Assembly (NCBI RefSeq): GCF_001679785.1
Contig: NZ_CP016286.1
Span: 434,001-498,000 of the forward strand
Source: Rhizobium leguminosarum
GTDB lineage: Bacteria; Pseudomonadota; Alphaproteobacteria; Rhizobiales; Rhizobiaceae
Direction: 5' to 3'
DNA length: 64,000 nt
The notes beneath the pieces were generated by a model. That model did no database searches and was not told where the DNA came from. It was given only the letters and a program-made list of their open reading frames with translations. Below are positions 32,114-40,491 of this stretch, one piece after another. The translations under genes were made by a program, and so were the position numbers. The stretch's first letter is position 1; every line of letters begins with the position of its first letter.

Positions 32114-33848
32114 TGTAGCGGCTATTTAGTAATGCGACAGTTGGGCCAGTTAGAGATGCGACAGTCTCGCCTCTCTACGCACTGGTCAATGCCAACGTCG
32201 GGAGCAAGGATGACGATCTTCAGCCTGGTCGAGACCATGAGCGGTCGGAGTCGTCATGTCCTTTATGATCACCATGTCGCAGAAAGAATTGCATCGCCTC
32301 GAAGTTATCCAGAAGATTCGTGACGAGCGCCTGAGCGTCGTCCAGGCCGCCGAACTGCTCGACCTCAGTCGAAGTCAGGTCCATCGGCTGCTGCAGGCTT
32401 ATGACCGGAATGGTCCAGCCGGCCTTGTTTCCAAGAAGCGATCACAGCCGAGCAACCGGCGCCACAGCGAGGAGTTTCGCAATGCGGCGCTGGATCTGAT
32501 CCGGGAGCGCTATCTGGATTTCGGTCCGACGCTGGCGCGCGAGAAGCTGATGGAACTGCATCAGATCTCGGTCGCCAAGGAGACGCTGCGGCAATGGATG
32601 ACCGAGGCCGGCATCTGGATCTCGCGGCGTGAGCGTAAGCAGCGGGTTTTCCAGCCGCGCGGCCGGCGCGACTGTTTCGGCGAACTCGTGCAGATCGATG
32701 GATCGCATCACTGGTGGTTTGAGAACCGTGGTCCCAAATGCGCCCTGCTTGTCTATATCGATGACGCCACCGGCAAGTTGCTGCATCTGCGGTTCGCTGG
32801 GTCAGAGAACACGTTCGACTACCTGCATGCGACAAAGGCTTATCTGCAGCAATGGGGTAAACCTCTGGCCTTCTACAGCGACAAGCATGGTGTCTTTCGT
32901 TCGACCCATGCGTCGGAGAAAGACCGCACGAGCGGCCTGACGCAGTTTGGTCGTGCGCTTTATGAGCTGAACATCGACATCATCTGCGCCAATACTCCGC
33001 AGGCAAAGGGCCGTGTGGAACGCGCCAACCAGACGCTGCAGGACCGGCTGGTCAAGGAGATGCGGCTTCGCGGCATCGATACGATCGAGGCGGCCAACGG
33101 CTATGCATCAGAATTCATTGCGGATTTCAATTCCCGTTTTGGCAAACCGCCACGCAATCCGAAGGACATGCACCGGCCGCTTGCCGCGCATGAGAATCTC
33201 GATGGCGCCATGTGCCGCAAGGAAGTCCGCACACTGTCGCAGTCCCTGACGCTCCGTTACGACAAGGTCTTGTTCATTCTCGATCCGACGGAGCGGGCCA
33301 GAGGGCTGGCGGGAAAGAAGGTCGTTGTCTGCGACTACCCGGACGGCCGCCTCGAGATCATGCACGAGAGCTTCACCCTGCCCTACAGAACCTTCGATAC
33401 ATTGCGGTCGGTCCACCGGGCAGAGGTTGTCGAGAACAAGCGTCTCGACGACATGCTTTCCGTCGTCGCCGAGCTGCAGGCTGGGCGGGAACAGCAGCGC
33501 AGTAAGAGCGGCCCTCGCCGCACCGGCCAGACGGATCATATGTTCGGTATTCCCGATGGCAGCCAGGGCAATGGTTATCAGAAGCGTGGCCGCAAGCCTG
33601 GCCGGCGGACGGACTTCATGAATGATCCGGAGGTCATCGCAAAAAGGCAGAAGGCGCTGGCGCGCATGGAGGCCGCGGAATGATCGCCTGCACTCATAGT
33701 CTCAAAGCTAAAGCCGAAGGGTGTTCCTCACCCGCCCCCGCTCCTCCCTTGCAACCCGGTCCAGCCGGTCGGATCGGCGGCTAATCCGAAGCGCAAGTGT
33801 CGCGTTTCTAACCGGCTGACAGCGTCGCGCATCTAATCAGCTTTGACA
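32114..33848. mobile_element. ISNCY (IS1202-like) insertion sequence
   Basis: A 1735-base element flanked by a five-base direct repeat TAGGC (32109-32113 and 33849-33853). The ends are related inverted sequences: left TGTAGCGGCTATTTAG with a downstream CCAGTTAGAGATGCGACA, right (reverse) TGTCAAAGCTGATTAG with CCGGTTAGAAACGCGACA. It carries one transposase gene and about 165 bases of 3' non-coding sequence. It abuts IS630 copy 2 with no other DNA between. Confidence 0.85.
32256..33683 (+). CDS. ISNCY-family transposase
   Basis: A 475-residue DDE transposase. Start ATG at 32256 lies behind GGAG, with further ATGs at 32265 and 32274. The N-terminal HTH is RLSVVQAAELLDLSRSQVHR (about residues 25-44), followed by a second HTH-like block around VAKETLRQWMTEAGIW. 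The rve-type core has Asp in GELVQIDGSHHWWF, Asp in LAFYSDKHGVFR and Glu in KGRVERANQTLQDRL. The C-terminal tail is basic (QKRGRKPGRRTDF). The frame is intact, so the element may be active. Confidence 0.9.
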   Translation: MSFMITMSQKELHRLEVIQKIRDERLSVVQAAELLDLSRSQVHRLLQAYDRNGPAGLVSKKRSQPSNRRHSEEFRNAALDLIRERYLDFGPTLAREKLMELHQISVAKETLRQWMTEAGIWISRRERKQRVFQPRGRRDCFGELVQIDGSHHWWFENRGPKCALLVYIDDATGKLLHLRFAGSENTFDYLHATKAYLQQWGKPLAFYSDKHGVFRSTHASEKDRTSGLTQFGRALYELNIDIICANTPQAKGRVERANQTLQDRLVKEMRLRGIDTIEAANGYASEFIADFNSRFGKPPRNPKDMHRPLAAHENLDGAMCRKEVRTLSQSLTLRYDKVLFILDPTERARGLAGKKVVVCDYPDGRLEIMHESFTLPYRTFDTLRSVHRAEVVENKRLDDMLSVVAELQAGREQQRSKSGPRRTGQTDHMFGIPDGSQGNGYQKRGRKPGRRTDFMNDPEVIAKRQKALARMEAAE

Positions 33849-33963
33849 TAGGCGACTTGCGGTATACTCCAAGCGGTTTTGGGTTTTGCCGATTGATTTC
33901 AATCGCTTGCTTCGACCGATCTTGCCGGGGGCGGAGGCAAGTCTGATCATGCAACACTGAAAA

Positions 33964-33980
33964 CTGTACCGCCGGTACAG
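33964..33980 (+). promoter_or_regulatory. Perfect palindrome just upstream of TetR gene
   Basis: CTGTACCGCCGGTACAG is a 17-base palindrome centred on one base. It ends eight bases before the ATG at 33989 and touches the GAGGGG ribosome-binding site. It is a likely self-regulatory operator for the TetR protein. Confidence 0.65.
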
Positions 33981-33988
33981 GAGGGGAC

Positions 33989-34618
33989 ATGCGAAAGGGC
34001 GAGGAAACGCGGACCCGCATCCTCGATGTGGCGGAAGCGGCAGTCTTGCAGAAGGGTTTCGGCGGCACTTCCATCGAGGAGCTGATCGCCGAGACCGGCA
34101 TCACCAAGAGCGGCTTCTTCTATCACTTCAGGGACAAGAACGAGCTCGCCAAGGCGCTGCTCAACCGCTACATCGAAAATGACGAGCGCATCTACGACGA
34201 GATCTTCAGCCGCGCGCGCGAGCTGACCGGCGATCCGCTGCAATCCTTCCTGCTCGGCCTGAAGCTGCTGTCCGAATTGCTCTCCGACCTGCCGAACGGC
34301 CATCCCGGCTGCCTGGTGGCGACGGTCTGCTATTACGAGCGGCTGTTTGACCGGGAGATACAGGAGACCAACCGAAATGCGGTGCTTGCCTGGCGGAGGC
34401 GTTTCGGCCGCATGCTCCGGGAGATCATGGCCGTCTATCCGCCGCGAGAACCCGTCGACGTCGACCAACTCGCCGACATGGTATCTTCGGTCCTGGAAGG
34501 CGGCATTGTTCTGTCGAAGACGCTGAAGGAGCCGAACACGCTGGCCGAGCAGGTGCTGATGCTCCGCACCTTCGTGAAAATGCTCTTCCTGCCGGTAGCG
34601 GAGATGCCGAGGGCCTAA
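33989..34618 (+). CDS. TetR/AcrR family transcriptional regulator
   Basis: A 209-residue regulator. Start ATG at 33989 follows GAGGGG. The HTH is GTSIEELIAETGITKSGFFY HFRDKNEL (about residues 28-55), a standard TetR fold. The ligand domain contains HPGCLVATVCYYERLFDREI, with a Cys pair that may contact the inducer. A perfect palindrome sits directly upstream (33964-33980). If the IS elements are removed, this gene was originally divergent from the mmuM-like gene about 210 bases away, so mmuM is a candidate former target. Confidence 0.87.
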   Translation: MRKGEETRTRILDVAEAAVLQKGFGGTSIEELIAETGITKSGFFYHFRDKNELAKALLNRYIENDERIYDEIFSRARELTGDPLQSFLLGLKLLSELLSDLPNGHPGCLVATVCYYERLFDREIQETNRNAVLAWRRRFGRMLREIMAVYPPREPVDVDQLADMVSSVLEGGIVLSKTLKEPNTLAEQVLMLRTFVKMLFLPVAEMPRA

Positions 34619-34668
34619 AGCAATTCCAGCAAAAGTGCGGAGCGGCTTTGCGTCGGGAATTGCGCTGA
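34616..34668. repeat. Rhizobial intergenic repeat (short form)
   Basis: AAAGCAATTCCAGCAAAAGT, then GCGGAGCGGCTTTGCGTCGG and GAATTGCG form an imperfect dyad of the AATTCC/GAATTGC type. It lies between the convergent TetR and DUF1697 genes. Confidence 0.55.
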
Positions 34669-34673
34669 CATCC

Positions 34674-35198
34674 TCAGTCCCCGTCCTCCAGCGCCGCCGC
34701 CATCTCCGCGAGCTTGCGTACGGTGTTGAGATTGCGCGACGTTCCCGGTTTCAGCGCCGGCAGCTTCAGCTTCGAGCGGCCGGAACCATTGGGATAGTGC
34801 ACATAGATTTCCCGACCGGCGAGCTTGGCCTCCTCGCCGTCGGGCGCCACCATCGTCTCCAGCGCATCGCCGGCCGCCTTTTCGGGCAGGAAATAGACCA
34901 GTAGAAAATTCGGCTTGGCATCCGGGAAGGGCGCATCGGCGACAATGCCGTCGAGTTCTTTCCGGCTGCGCACCATCACTCCTGGCCGCTTGCCCATCTT
35001 CTTGCCGAGCGCGTCGTCGAGCCGCTCCTCCACCACCTTTTCCGCTTCATCCGCGCGGAAAAGCACGTTGCCGCTCTGGATGTAGGTCTTCACGTCGGAA
35101 AAGCCGAGGTCTTCGCAGATCGCCTTCAGCTCGGCCATCGGCAGCGAGCCGGTGCCGCCGACATTCACCGCGCGGAGGAGGGCGATATAGACGGGCAT
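34674..35198 (-). CDS. DUF1697 domain protein
   Basis: A 174-residue protein of the DUF1697 family. Start ATG at 35198 (MPVYIALLRAVNVGG) follows AGGGAGAG; a longer frame runs into a repeat. Seen: YIALLRAVNVGGTGSLPMAE and KTYIQSGNVLFRADE, the conserved N-terminal and central blocks, then VMVRSRKELDGIV, NFLLVYFLPE and a C-terminal GTSRNLNTVRKLAEMA. The family has two ferredoxin-like repeats and no established biochemical role. Cytoplasmic. Its upstream region is a RIME-like repeat interrupted by IS481. Confidence 0.87.
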   Translation of the reverse strand: MPVYIALLRAVNVGGTGSLPMAELKAICEDLGFSDVKTYIQSGNVLFRADEAEKVVEERLDDALGKKMGKRPGVMVRSRKELDGIVADAPFPDAKPNFLLVYFLPEKAAGDALETMVAPDGEEAKLAGREIYVHYPNGSGRSKLKLPALKPGTSRNLNTVRKLAEMAAALEDGD

Positions 35199-35389
35199 TT
35201 CTCTCTCCCTTGACCTCGTGCCGTGCCGGCCCCCCTCTGCCCTGCCGGGCATCTCCCCCACAGGTGGGGAGATCACAAGTGGCCTGAACTTCCCGCCGAT
35301 CTACCGTTTCGCCGTGCTGGACGCCGATTGTTTGGGGAAGCCGGTGCGCCCGGCCAATCTCCCCACCTGTGGGGGAGATGCCCGGCAGG

Positions 35390-36721
35390 TGTCCGACCCG
35401 GATAGATAGGTAACAGAACGGACCGTTTACATAGGTGACAGTTCTCTGACAGCCGGGAGGACCCGGCGATGGTTTGGAGAGAGACTGGCATCATGGACGA
35501 GCGGCTGCGCTTTGTTGGGGAATGTCTTGCGGGCGAGGAGACGATGACGGCGCTGTGTGCTGCCTACGGGATATCGCGCAAGACGGGCTACAAATGGTTG
35601 GAGCGGTATCGGGCGCTCGGGCCTGCGGGGCTTATCGACCTGCCGCGGGCGCCGCTTGAGCACGGGCGGGCAACGGCGGCGGAGCTGGTGGCGCGGATCG
35701 TGGCGGAGAAGGAGGCGAATCCGCAGTGGGGGCCGAAGAAGGTGCTGGCGCGGCTGAAGCGGTCGGCGCCGCAGCTTTGCTGGCCGGCGGCCTCGACGAT
35801 AGGCGAGATCCTGAAGCGCCACGGGCTGGTCGGGCGCCGGCGGCATCGCTGGCGGGCGGCTGGTTGCGGCCCGTTCGCACCGGCCAACGGGCCCAATGCG
35901 GTGTGGAGCGCCGATTACAAGGGCTGGTTCCGGACCCGCGATGGGCGGCGCTGCGAGCCACTGACGGTGATGGATACGGCGAGCCGCTTTCTGCTGGCGC
36001 TGCAAGCCTGCGCGACGCCGGCCGAGGCAGAGGCCTGGCCGGTGTTCGAGCGGCTGTTTGCCGAGCACGGACTGCCGGAGCGCTTTCGCAGCGACAACGG
36101 TTCGCCCTTCGCGGCGATTGGCGTCACCGGGCTGACGACGCTTGCTGTGCGGTTCATCAAGCTCGGCATCGGCCTGGAGCGCATCCAGCCGGGCAAACCG
36201 CAGCAGAACGGCCGCCACGAACGCTTCCATCTGACGATGCTGCCGCTGGCCATGGCGCCGGAGGTCGACCATGCCGCGCAGCAGGCGGTCTTTGACGCAT
36301 TTCGCCAGAATTACAACGCCGAGCGTCCACACGAGGCGCTCGCTATGGACGTGCCTGCTGATCATTACCGACCGTCACTGCGGCGCCTGCCCGACCGCCT
36401 GCCTGAACCGGACTATCCGGCCGAGGCGGCGGTGCGCCGGGTGCGCTCCAATGGCGAGATCAAATGGAACGGCGACCTCGTCTATGTCGCAGCAGCGCTG
36501 GCCGGCGAGGTCGTGGCGATCGAGGAGAATGAAGCGGGCATCTGGACGCTACGCTTCCATGCCCATCCGCTCGGCATCATCGACAGGAAGACCAAGCGGC
36601 TTGTCCGCCCCAGCGCCCTGCAACCCCGACCAGCCGGCGCAGGGGCGGACACTGGTTTACAAGGGGGAGAACTGTAACCCATCTATCCGGTTCAATCTGT
36701 TACCCATCTATCGGCTGGACA
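35390..36721. mobile_element. IS481-family insertion sequence
   Basis: A 1332-base element with imperfect terminal inverted repeats: left TGTCCGACCCGGATAGATAG ending GTAACA, right (reverse) TGTCCAGCCGATAGATGGGT ending AACA. The direct repeat CAGG flanks it at 35386-35389 and 36722-36725. Removing the element and one CAGG restores an intact RIME-like arm, GCCCGGCAGGGCAGAGG. Confidence 0.9.
35469..36677 (+). CDS. IS481-family transposase
   Basis: A 402-residue DDE transposase, one frame, no frameshift. The N-terminal HTH is MTALCAAYGISRKTGYKWLE followed by RYRALGPAGLIDLPRAP, standard for IS481. The rve core has Asp in NAVWSADYKGWF, Asp in ERFRSDNGSPFA and Glu in NGRHERFHLTML. The C-terminal beta-rich part (WNGDLVYVAAALAGEVVAIE) follows. 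Start ATG at 35469 has a weak GGAGGACCCGGCG site. The GC content is higher and the codon use more G-rich than in neighbours, consistent with recent arrival. Confidence 0.92.
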   Translation: MVWRETGIMDERLRFVGECLAGEETMTALCAAYGISRKTGYKWLERYRALGPAGLIDLPRAPLEHGRATAAELVARIVAEKEANPQWGPKKVLARLKRSAPQLCWPAASTIGEILKRHGLVGRRRHRWRAAGCGPFAPANGPNAVWSADYKGWFRTRDGRRCEPLTVMDTASRFLLALQACATPAEAEAWPVFERLFAEHGLPERFRSDNGSPFAAIGVTGLTTLAVRFIKLGIGLERIQPGKPQQNGRHERFHLTMLPLAMAPEVDHAAQQAVFDAFRQNYNAERPHEALAMDVPADHYRPSLRRLPDRLPEPDYPAEAAVRRVRSNGEIKWNGDLVYVAAALAGEVVAIEENEAGIWTLRFHAHPLGIIDRKTKRLVRPSALQPRPAGAGADTGLQGGEL

Positions 36722-36765
36722 CAGGGCAGAGGGGGGGTACCACACAGCACACCCCATCCAGCCCT

Positions 36766-38874
36766 TCACATCTTCCCAGCAACCTTGATCGCAAACGCAT
36801 ACTCAAAGGCAATCTCTTCCAGTCGCTGGAAGCGGCCCGAGGCGCCGCCGTGGCCGGCGTCCATGTTGGTCTTGAGCAGGATCGGCGCGTCGCCCGTCGT
36901 CTTGTCGCGCAGCTTCGCCACCCATTTGGCCGGCTCCCAATAGGTAACGCGCGGGTCCGTCAGGCCGCCGAGCGCCAGGATCGGCGGGTAGGCTTTTGCG
37001 TCGACATTGTCATAGGGCGAGTAGGATGCGATCTGCTCGTATTCTTCCCTGCTGTCGATCGGGTTGCCCCATTCCGGCCATTCCGGCGGGGTGAGCGGCA
37101 GAGTGTCGTCGAGCATGGTGTTGAGCACGTCGACGAAGGGAACGGCGGCAATGAGGCCGGCGAACTTCTCCGGCGCCATGTTGGCAACCGCACCCATCAG
37201 CATGCCGCCGGCCGATCCGCCCTCGGCGATGATCTTCGCATAAGACGTGAACTTCTGTTGATTCAGATAATCGGCCGCTGCGACGAAGTCCTTGAAGGTA
37301 TTCGTCTTCTTGTCCATCTTGCCGTCTTCGTACCAGGAAAATCCCTTGTCCTTGCCGCCGCGGATATGGGCGATGGCATAGACGAAGCCGCGGTCGGCGA
37401 GCGACAGGCAGTTGGTGTTGAAGCCGGCCGGAATGGTGATGCCGTAGGCACCATAGCCATAGAGCAGGCAGGGGGCGCTGCCGTCGAGTGGGGTATCCCT
37501 ACGATAGAGCAGGGTGACCGGCACCTTCTCGCCGTCCCATGCCGGGGCAAAGACGCGGCGGGTGACGTAGTCGTCGGGATTGTGGCCGGACGGCACTTCC
37601 TGCGTCTTCAACAGCGTGCGCTCGCGCGTCACCATGTTGTAATCGTAGAGCTGCGACGGCGTCGTCATCGAGGAATAGGAGAAGCGGATGATATCCGTGT
37701 CGTATTCCGCAGCACCCTGCAGCCCCAGCGAATAGGCTTCCTCGGCAAAGGCGATCGCATGTTCCTCGCCGGTCGCCCGATCGCGGATCATGATCTGCGG
37801 CAGACCGTCCTTGCGCTCCAGCCACAGGAGATGGCGGGCATAGGCCATGTGGCTGATAACAAGCGTGCCGGGCTTATGCGGCACGACCTCGCGCCAGTTC
37901 TCTTTCACCGGATTGTCGACCGGCGCTTCCATGATCTTGAAATCCTTGGCGCCGTCGTCGTTGGTGAGGATGTAGAAGACGTCGCCGCCCTCGGTCAGCG
38001 AATATTCGATGCCCTCTTCGCGCGCCGCCACCAGCTTCGGCTCGGCTGTCAGGTCCGCGGTCGACAGCAGCCGGTATTCGCTGGTCTCGTGGTCGTGAAT
38101 GTCGATATAGATGAAATCGTCGAGCAGCGAGCCACCGACGCCCATGAAGAAGCCGGCATCCGCTTCCTCATAGACCAGCCGGTCTTCCGACTGCGGCTGG
38201 CCAAGAATATGGTGGAACACCTTCGACGGCCGGTGGTTCTCGTCGAGTGCCGAATAGAAGAAGCTCTTGCCGTCGGGCGCCCAGACGCCGCCGCCGCCGG
38301 TATTCTCGATCCGATCGGCAAGGTCTTGTCCGGTCTGGAGGTCGCGCACCTGCAGCGTGAAGAATTCCGAACCCTTGTCGTCATAACCCCAGATGCCGCG
38401 GCTGTGGTCGCTCGAATGGTCGAGGCCGGCGAGGCGGAAATAGGCCTTGCCGGCCGCCTCCTTGTCGCCGTCGAGCAGCACCGTGCGGATCGTCTCGTCG
38501 GCGACGTTGCCGTCGCGGGCGATGCGGAAAAAGCGCGGCTGTTCGCCGCCGGTGACGTAGAAGGTGCCGTAGGCATATGCCCCGTCCTTCATCGGCACCG
38601 AACTGTCATCTTCCTTGATGCGGCCGCGCATTTCGGCAAACAACACCTTCTGAAGCGGCTTGGTGTCCTCCATCGCCGCGTTCATATAGGCGTTTTCGGC
38701 TTCGAGATGGCGGCGGATCTCAGGGTCGAGAATCGATGGATCCTTGAACATCGCCTGCCAGTTGTCGGCGCGCAGCCAGGCATAGTCGTCCGTGCGGGTG
38801 ATGCCGTGGCGCGTATCGGAGATCGGCTTCTTCGGTGCGGCAGGCGGGGTCGGCAGGCTCTTGAAAACGGACAA
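36766..38874 (-). CDS. ptrB: Oligopeptidase B (S9A serine peptidase)
   Basis: A 702-residue enzyme that cleaves short peptides after Arg and Lys in the cytoplasm. The start is placed at TTG 38874 (SVFKSLPTPPAAPKKP), with GGAG about ten bases upstream; no ATG fits the conserved N-terminus. The N-terminal beta-propeller runs through RTDDYAWLRADNWQ and similar repeats. The alpha/beta-hydrolase domain has the nucleophile Ser554 in AEGGSAGGMLMG, Asp in LGGLTDPRVTYWEP and His in MDAGHGGASGR. Length and motif spacing are normal for the family. It is downstream of an IS481-interrupted repeat. Confidence 0.9.
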   Translation of the reverse strand: MSVFKSLPTPPAAPKKPISDTRHGITRTDDYAWLRADNWQAMFKDPSILDPEIRRHLEAENAYMNAAMEDTKPLQKVLFAEMRGRIKEDDSSVPMKDGAYAYGTFYVTGGEQPRFFRIARDGNVADETIRTVLLDGDKEAAGKAYFRLAGLDHSSDHSRGIWGYDDKGSEFFTLQVRDLQTGQDLADRIENTGGGGVWAPDGKSFFYSALDENHRPSKVFHHILGQPQSEDRLVYEEADAGFFMGVGGSLLDDFIYIDIHDHETSEYRLLSTADLTAEPKLVAAREEGIEYSLTEGGDVFYILTNDDGAKDFKIMEAPVDNPVKENWREVVPHKPGTLVISHMAYARHLLWLERKDGLPQIMIRDRATGEEHAIAFAEEAYSLGLQGAAEYDTDIIRFSYSSMTTPSQLYDYNMVTRERTLLKTQEVPSGHNPDDYVTRRVFAPAWDGEKVPVTLLYRRDTPLDGSAPCLLYGYGAYGITIPAGFNTNCLSLADRGFVYAIAHIRGGKDKGFSWYEDGKMDKKTNTFKDFVAAADYLNQQKFTSYAKIIAEGGSAGGMLMGAVANMAPEKFAGLIAAVPFVDVLNTMLDDTLPLTPPEWPEWGNPIDSREEYEQIASYSPYDNVDAKAYPPILALGGLTDPRVTYWEPAKWVAKLRDKTTGDAPILLKTNMDAGHGGASGRFQRLEEIAFEYAFAIKVAGKM

Positions 38875-39124
38875 GGAATGGCTCCGGGTCGGAATGTCGG
38901 GTTGGCAAGAGATAGAGGCGCGCCGCCGCCGGATCAAGCGGTAAGGGTGTGGCAAGAGTACAGCTGCCCTTCCACAGACAAGGAGGACACGCAAGCCACC
39001 TTGCCTTGATGTCACCACAATATTTAAGAAAGTCCGCTATCTCAGTGAATTTGCACGTGCCAGGCTCCCGGCAAGCTGTCGGGGGTAGGGCAAAAATTGC
39101 AGAACAGTAAGGGATTTGTCCGCA

Positions 39125-39514
39125 ATGCCGAAACGTCTGGTCCTGTTTCTATCCCTCGCAAGCCTTGCTGCCCCCGCCTTTGCCGTCGATCCCGCCATCA
39201 AGAAGCAGCTGGAAAAACTCGATCCCTCGACCCGTCTGGAACAGAGCTGCGACACCGAGGCGATGAGCCGCATCAACAAGGATAGCACCGGCTTCAAGCC
39301 CGACAAGGTAATCGCCTATACCTTCAAGGACCCGATCCCCGGCGACAATTCGCTGGAGGCGCCGGGTGCCGTCTTCCGCAGCAAGGGCGACTGGTACCAT
39401 CTCTCCTACAATTGCATCACCGGTCCGCAGCATATCAATGTGCGCGAGCTCAATTACGAGATCGGCGAGAAGGTGCCGCGCGAGAAGTGGAACAAGTATT
39501 ATCTCTATGATTGA
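39125..39514 (+). CDS. Secreted DUF930 protein
   Basis: A 129-residue protein with a signal peptide (MPKRLVLFLSLASLAAPAFA). The mature part reads DPAIKKQLEKLDPSTRLEQS, then CDTEAMSRINKD, AYTFKDPIPGDNSLEAPGAV, and WYHLSYNCITGPQHINVREL. Two Cys (in QSCDTE and YNCITG) may form a disulfide in the periplasm. This matches the DUF930 family, common in Rhizobiales and without known function. Start ATG at 39125; a TTG at 39116 is less likely. Divergent from ptrB and followed by a deacetylase gene about 100 bases on. Confidence 0.85.
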   Translation: MPKRLVLFLSLASLAAPAFAVDPAIKKQLEKLDPSTRLEQSCDTEAMSRINKDSTGFKPDKVIAYTFKDPIPGDNSLEAPGAVFRSKGDWYHLSYNCITGPQHINVRELNYEIGEKVPREKWNKYYLYD

Positions 39515-39615
39515 TACGGCCTGTCCGTCCAAGCGGCTGCGGTGACATCCGGCCGCATGGCGCCGGGGGAGAGCCGCCGCTAAAATCGGCAGTTCGAGCC
39601 ATAGAAACCCATTAG

Positions 39616-40407
39616 ATGAACCGCATACTGCTCGCTTCGGCGTTCTTGCTGACCACCATCTCCGCTGCATTCGCGGACGGAATTCCGTCAGCCGTGCCGG
39701 CCGCAGTCGGTTCGGCCCCGAAGGCGCCGGCGCCAAAGCTCGTCGAGCCGCATCTGCATATCGCCCGTTCCAATATCGCCGGCCATGCCCGCATTGCGCT
39801 GACCTTCGACGCCTGCATGGGTCAGGCGGATGAGCGCATCCTTTCCACCTTGATGCGGGAGCGCATCCCGGCAACGATCTTCGTCACCGCCCGCTGGCTG
39901 AAGCGCAATCCCGCTGCGGTTGCCGTGTTCCTGCAAAACCCCGATCTCTTCGAACTCGAAAACCACGGCGAAAACCATATTCCGGCCGTCGACACGCCGA
40001 CGCTAATCTATGGCATCGCGTCCGCCGGCTCGCCGCAGGCGGTACGGCAGGAGGTCGAAGGCGGCGCTGCCGCCATGGTCGCAGCCGGCATCCCGGCGCC
40101 GCACTGGTTTCGCGGCTCGACCGCCAAATATGATCTTTCCGCCATCGGTGAGATCCGTGCCATGGGCTATCGCATTGCCGGTTATTCCGTAAATGGCGAC
40201 GGCGGCTCGCTGCTCGGGGCTGGCATCACCGAAAAGCACATCGCCTCGGCCAAGGACGGCGACGTCGTCATCTCCCACATCAACCAGCCGACCCATGCGG
40301 CCGGCGAGGGGGTGGCCAAGGCACTGGTCGATCTCAAGGCGAAGGGTACGCAATTCGTCCGCCTCGAGGATGTCGAGGACACCGGCGACGACAAGACGAC
40401 GGAGTAG
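39616..40407 (+). CDS. Secreted polysaccharide deacetylase family protein
   Basis: A 263-residue protein with a signal peptide (MNRILLASAFLLTTISAAFA) and a NodB-homology domain. Motif 1 is ALTFDACMG (catalytic and metal Asp; the second Asp of TFDD is replaced by Ala), motif 2 is ELENHGENHIP with both metal-binding His, motif 3 is HWFRGSTAKYD and motif 5 DGDVVISHINQP with the conserved His. It probably removes acetyl groups from a periplasmic or envelope polysaccharide; the altered motif 1 makes activity less certain. Start ATG at 39616. Confidence 0.83.
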   Translation: MNRILLASAFLLTTISAAFADGIPSAVPAAVGSAPKAPAPKLVEPHLHIARSNIAGHARIALTFDACMGQADERILSTLMRERIPATIFVTARWLKRNPAAVAVFLQNPDLFELENHGENHIPAVDTPTLIYGIASAGSPQAVRQEVEGGAAAMVAAGIPAPHWFRGSTAKYDLSAIGEIRAMGYRIAGYSVNGDGGSLLGAGITEKHIASAKDGDVVISHINQPTHAAGEGVAKALVDLKAKGTQFVRLEDVEDTGDDKTTE

Positions 40408-40491
40408 GGGTTCGGATCTCTTCGCTTGCTCACCCCAGGAAAACGAATAATGCTGTTTTTGTTTTTCGGTTGAGGGGAAGTAAGGGAGCGC

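Larger units (their letters stand above)
35229..36738. repeat. RIME-like mosaic repeat, copy C, split by IS481
   Basis: The left arm (35229-35272) and core (TCTACCGTTTCGCCGTGCTG) match copy B. The right arm begins at about 35355 and is cut after GCCCGGCAGG (35389); its remaining GCAGAGGGGGGG resumes at 36726. The intervening DNA is the IS481 element. Confidence 0.75.

Noticed and set aside
36271..39009. Long plus-strand open frame (about 910 codons) opposite ptrB
   Set aside because: It begins inside the IS481 transposase gene and runs antisense to a well-conserved oligopeptidase B; no domain is recognisable.
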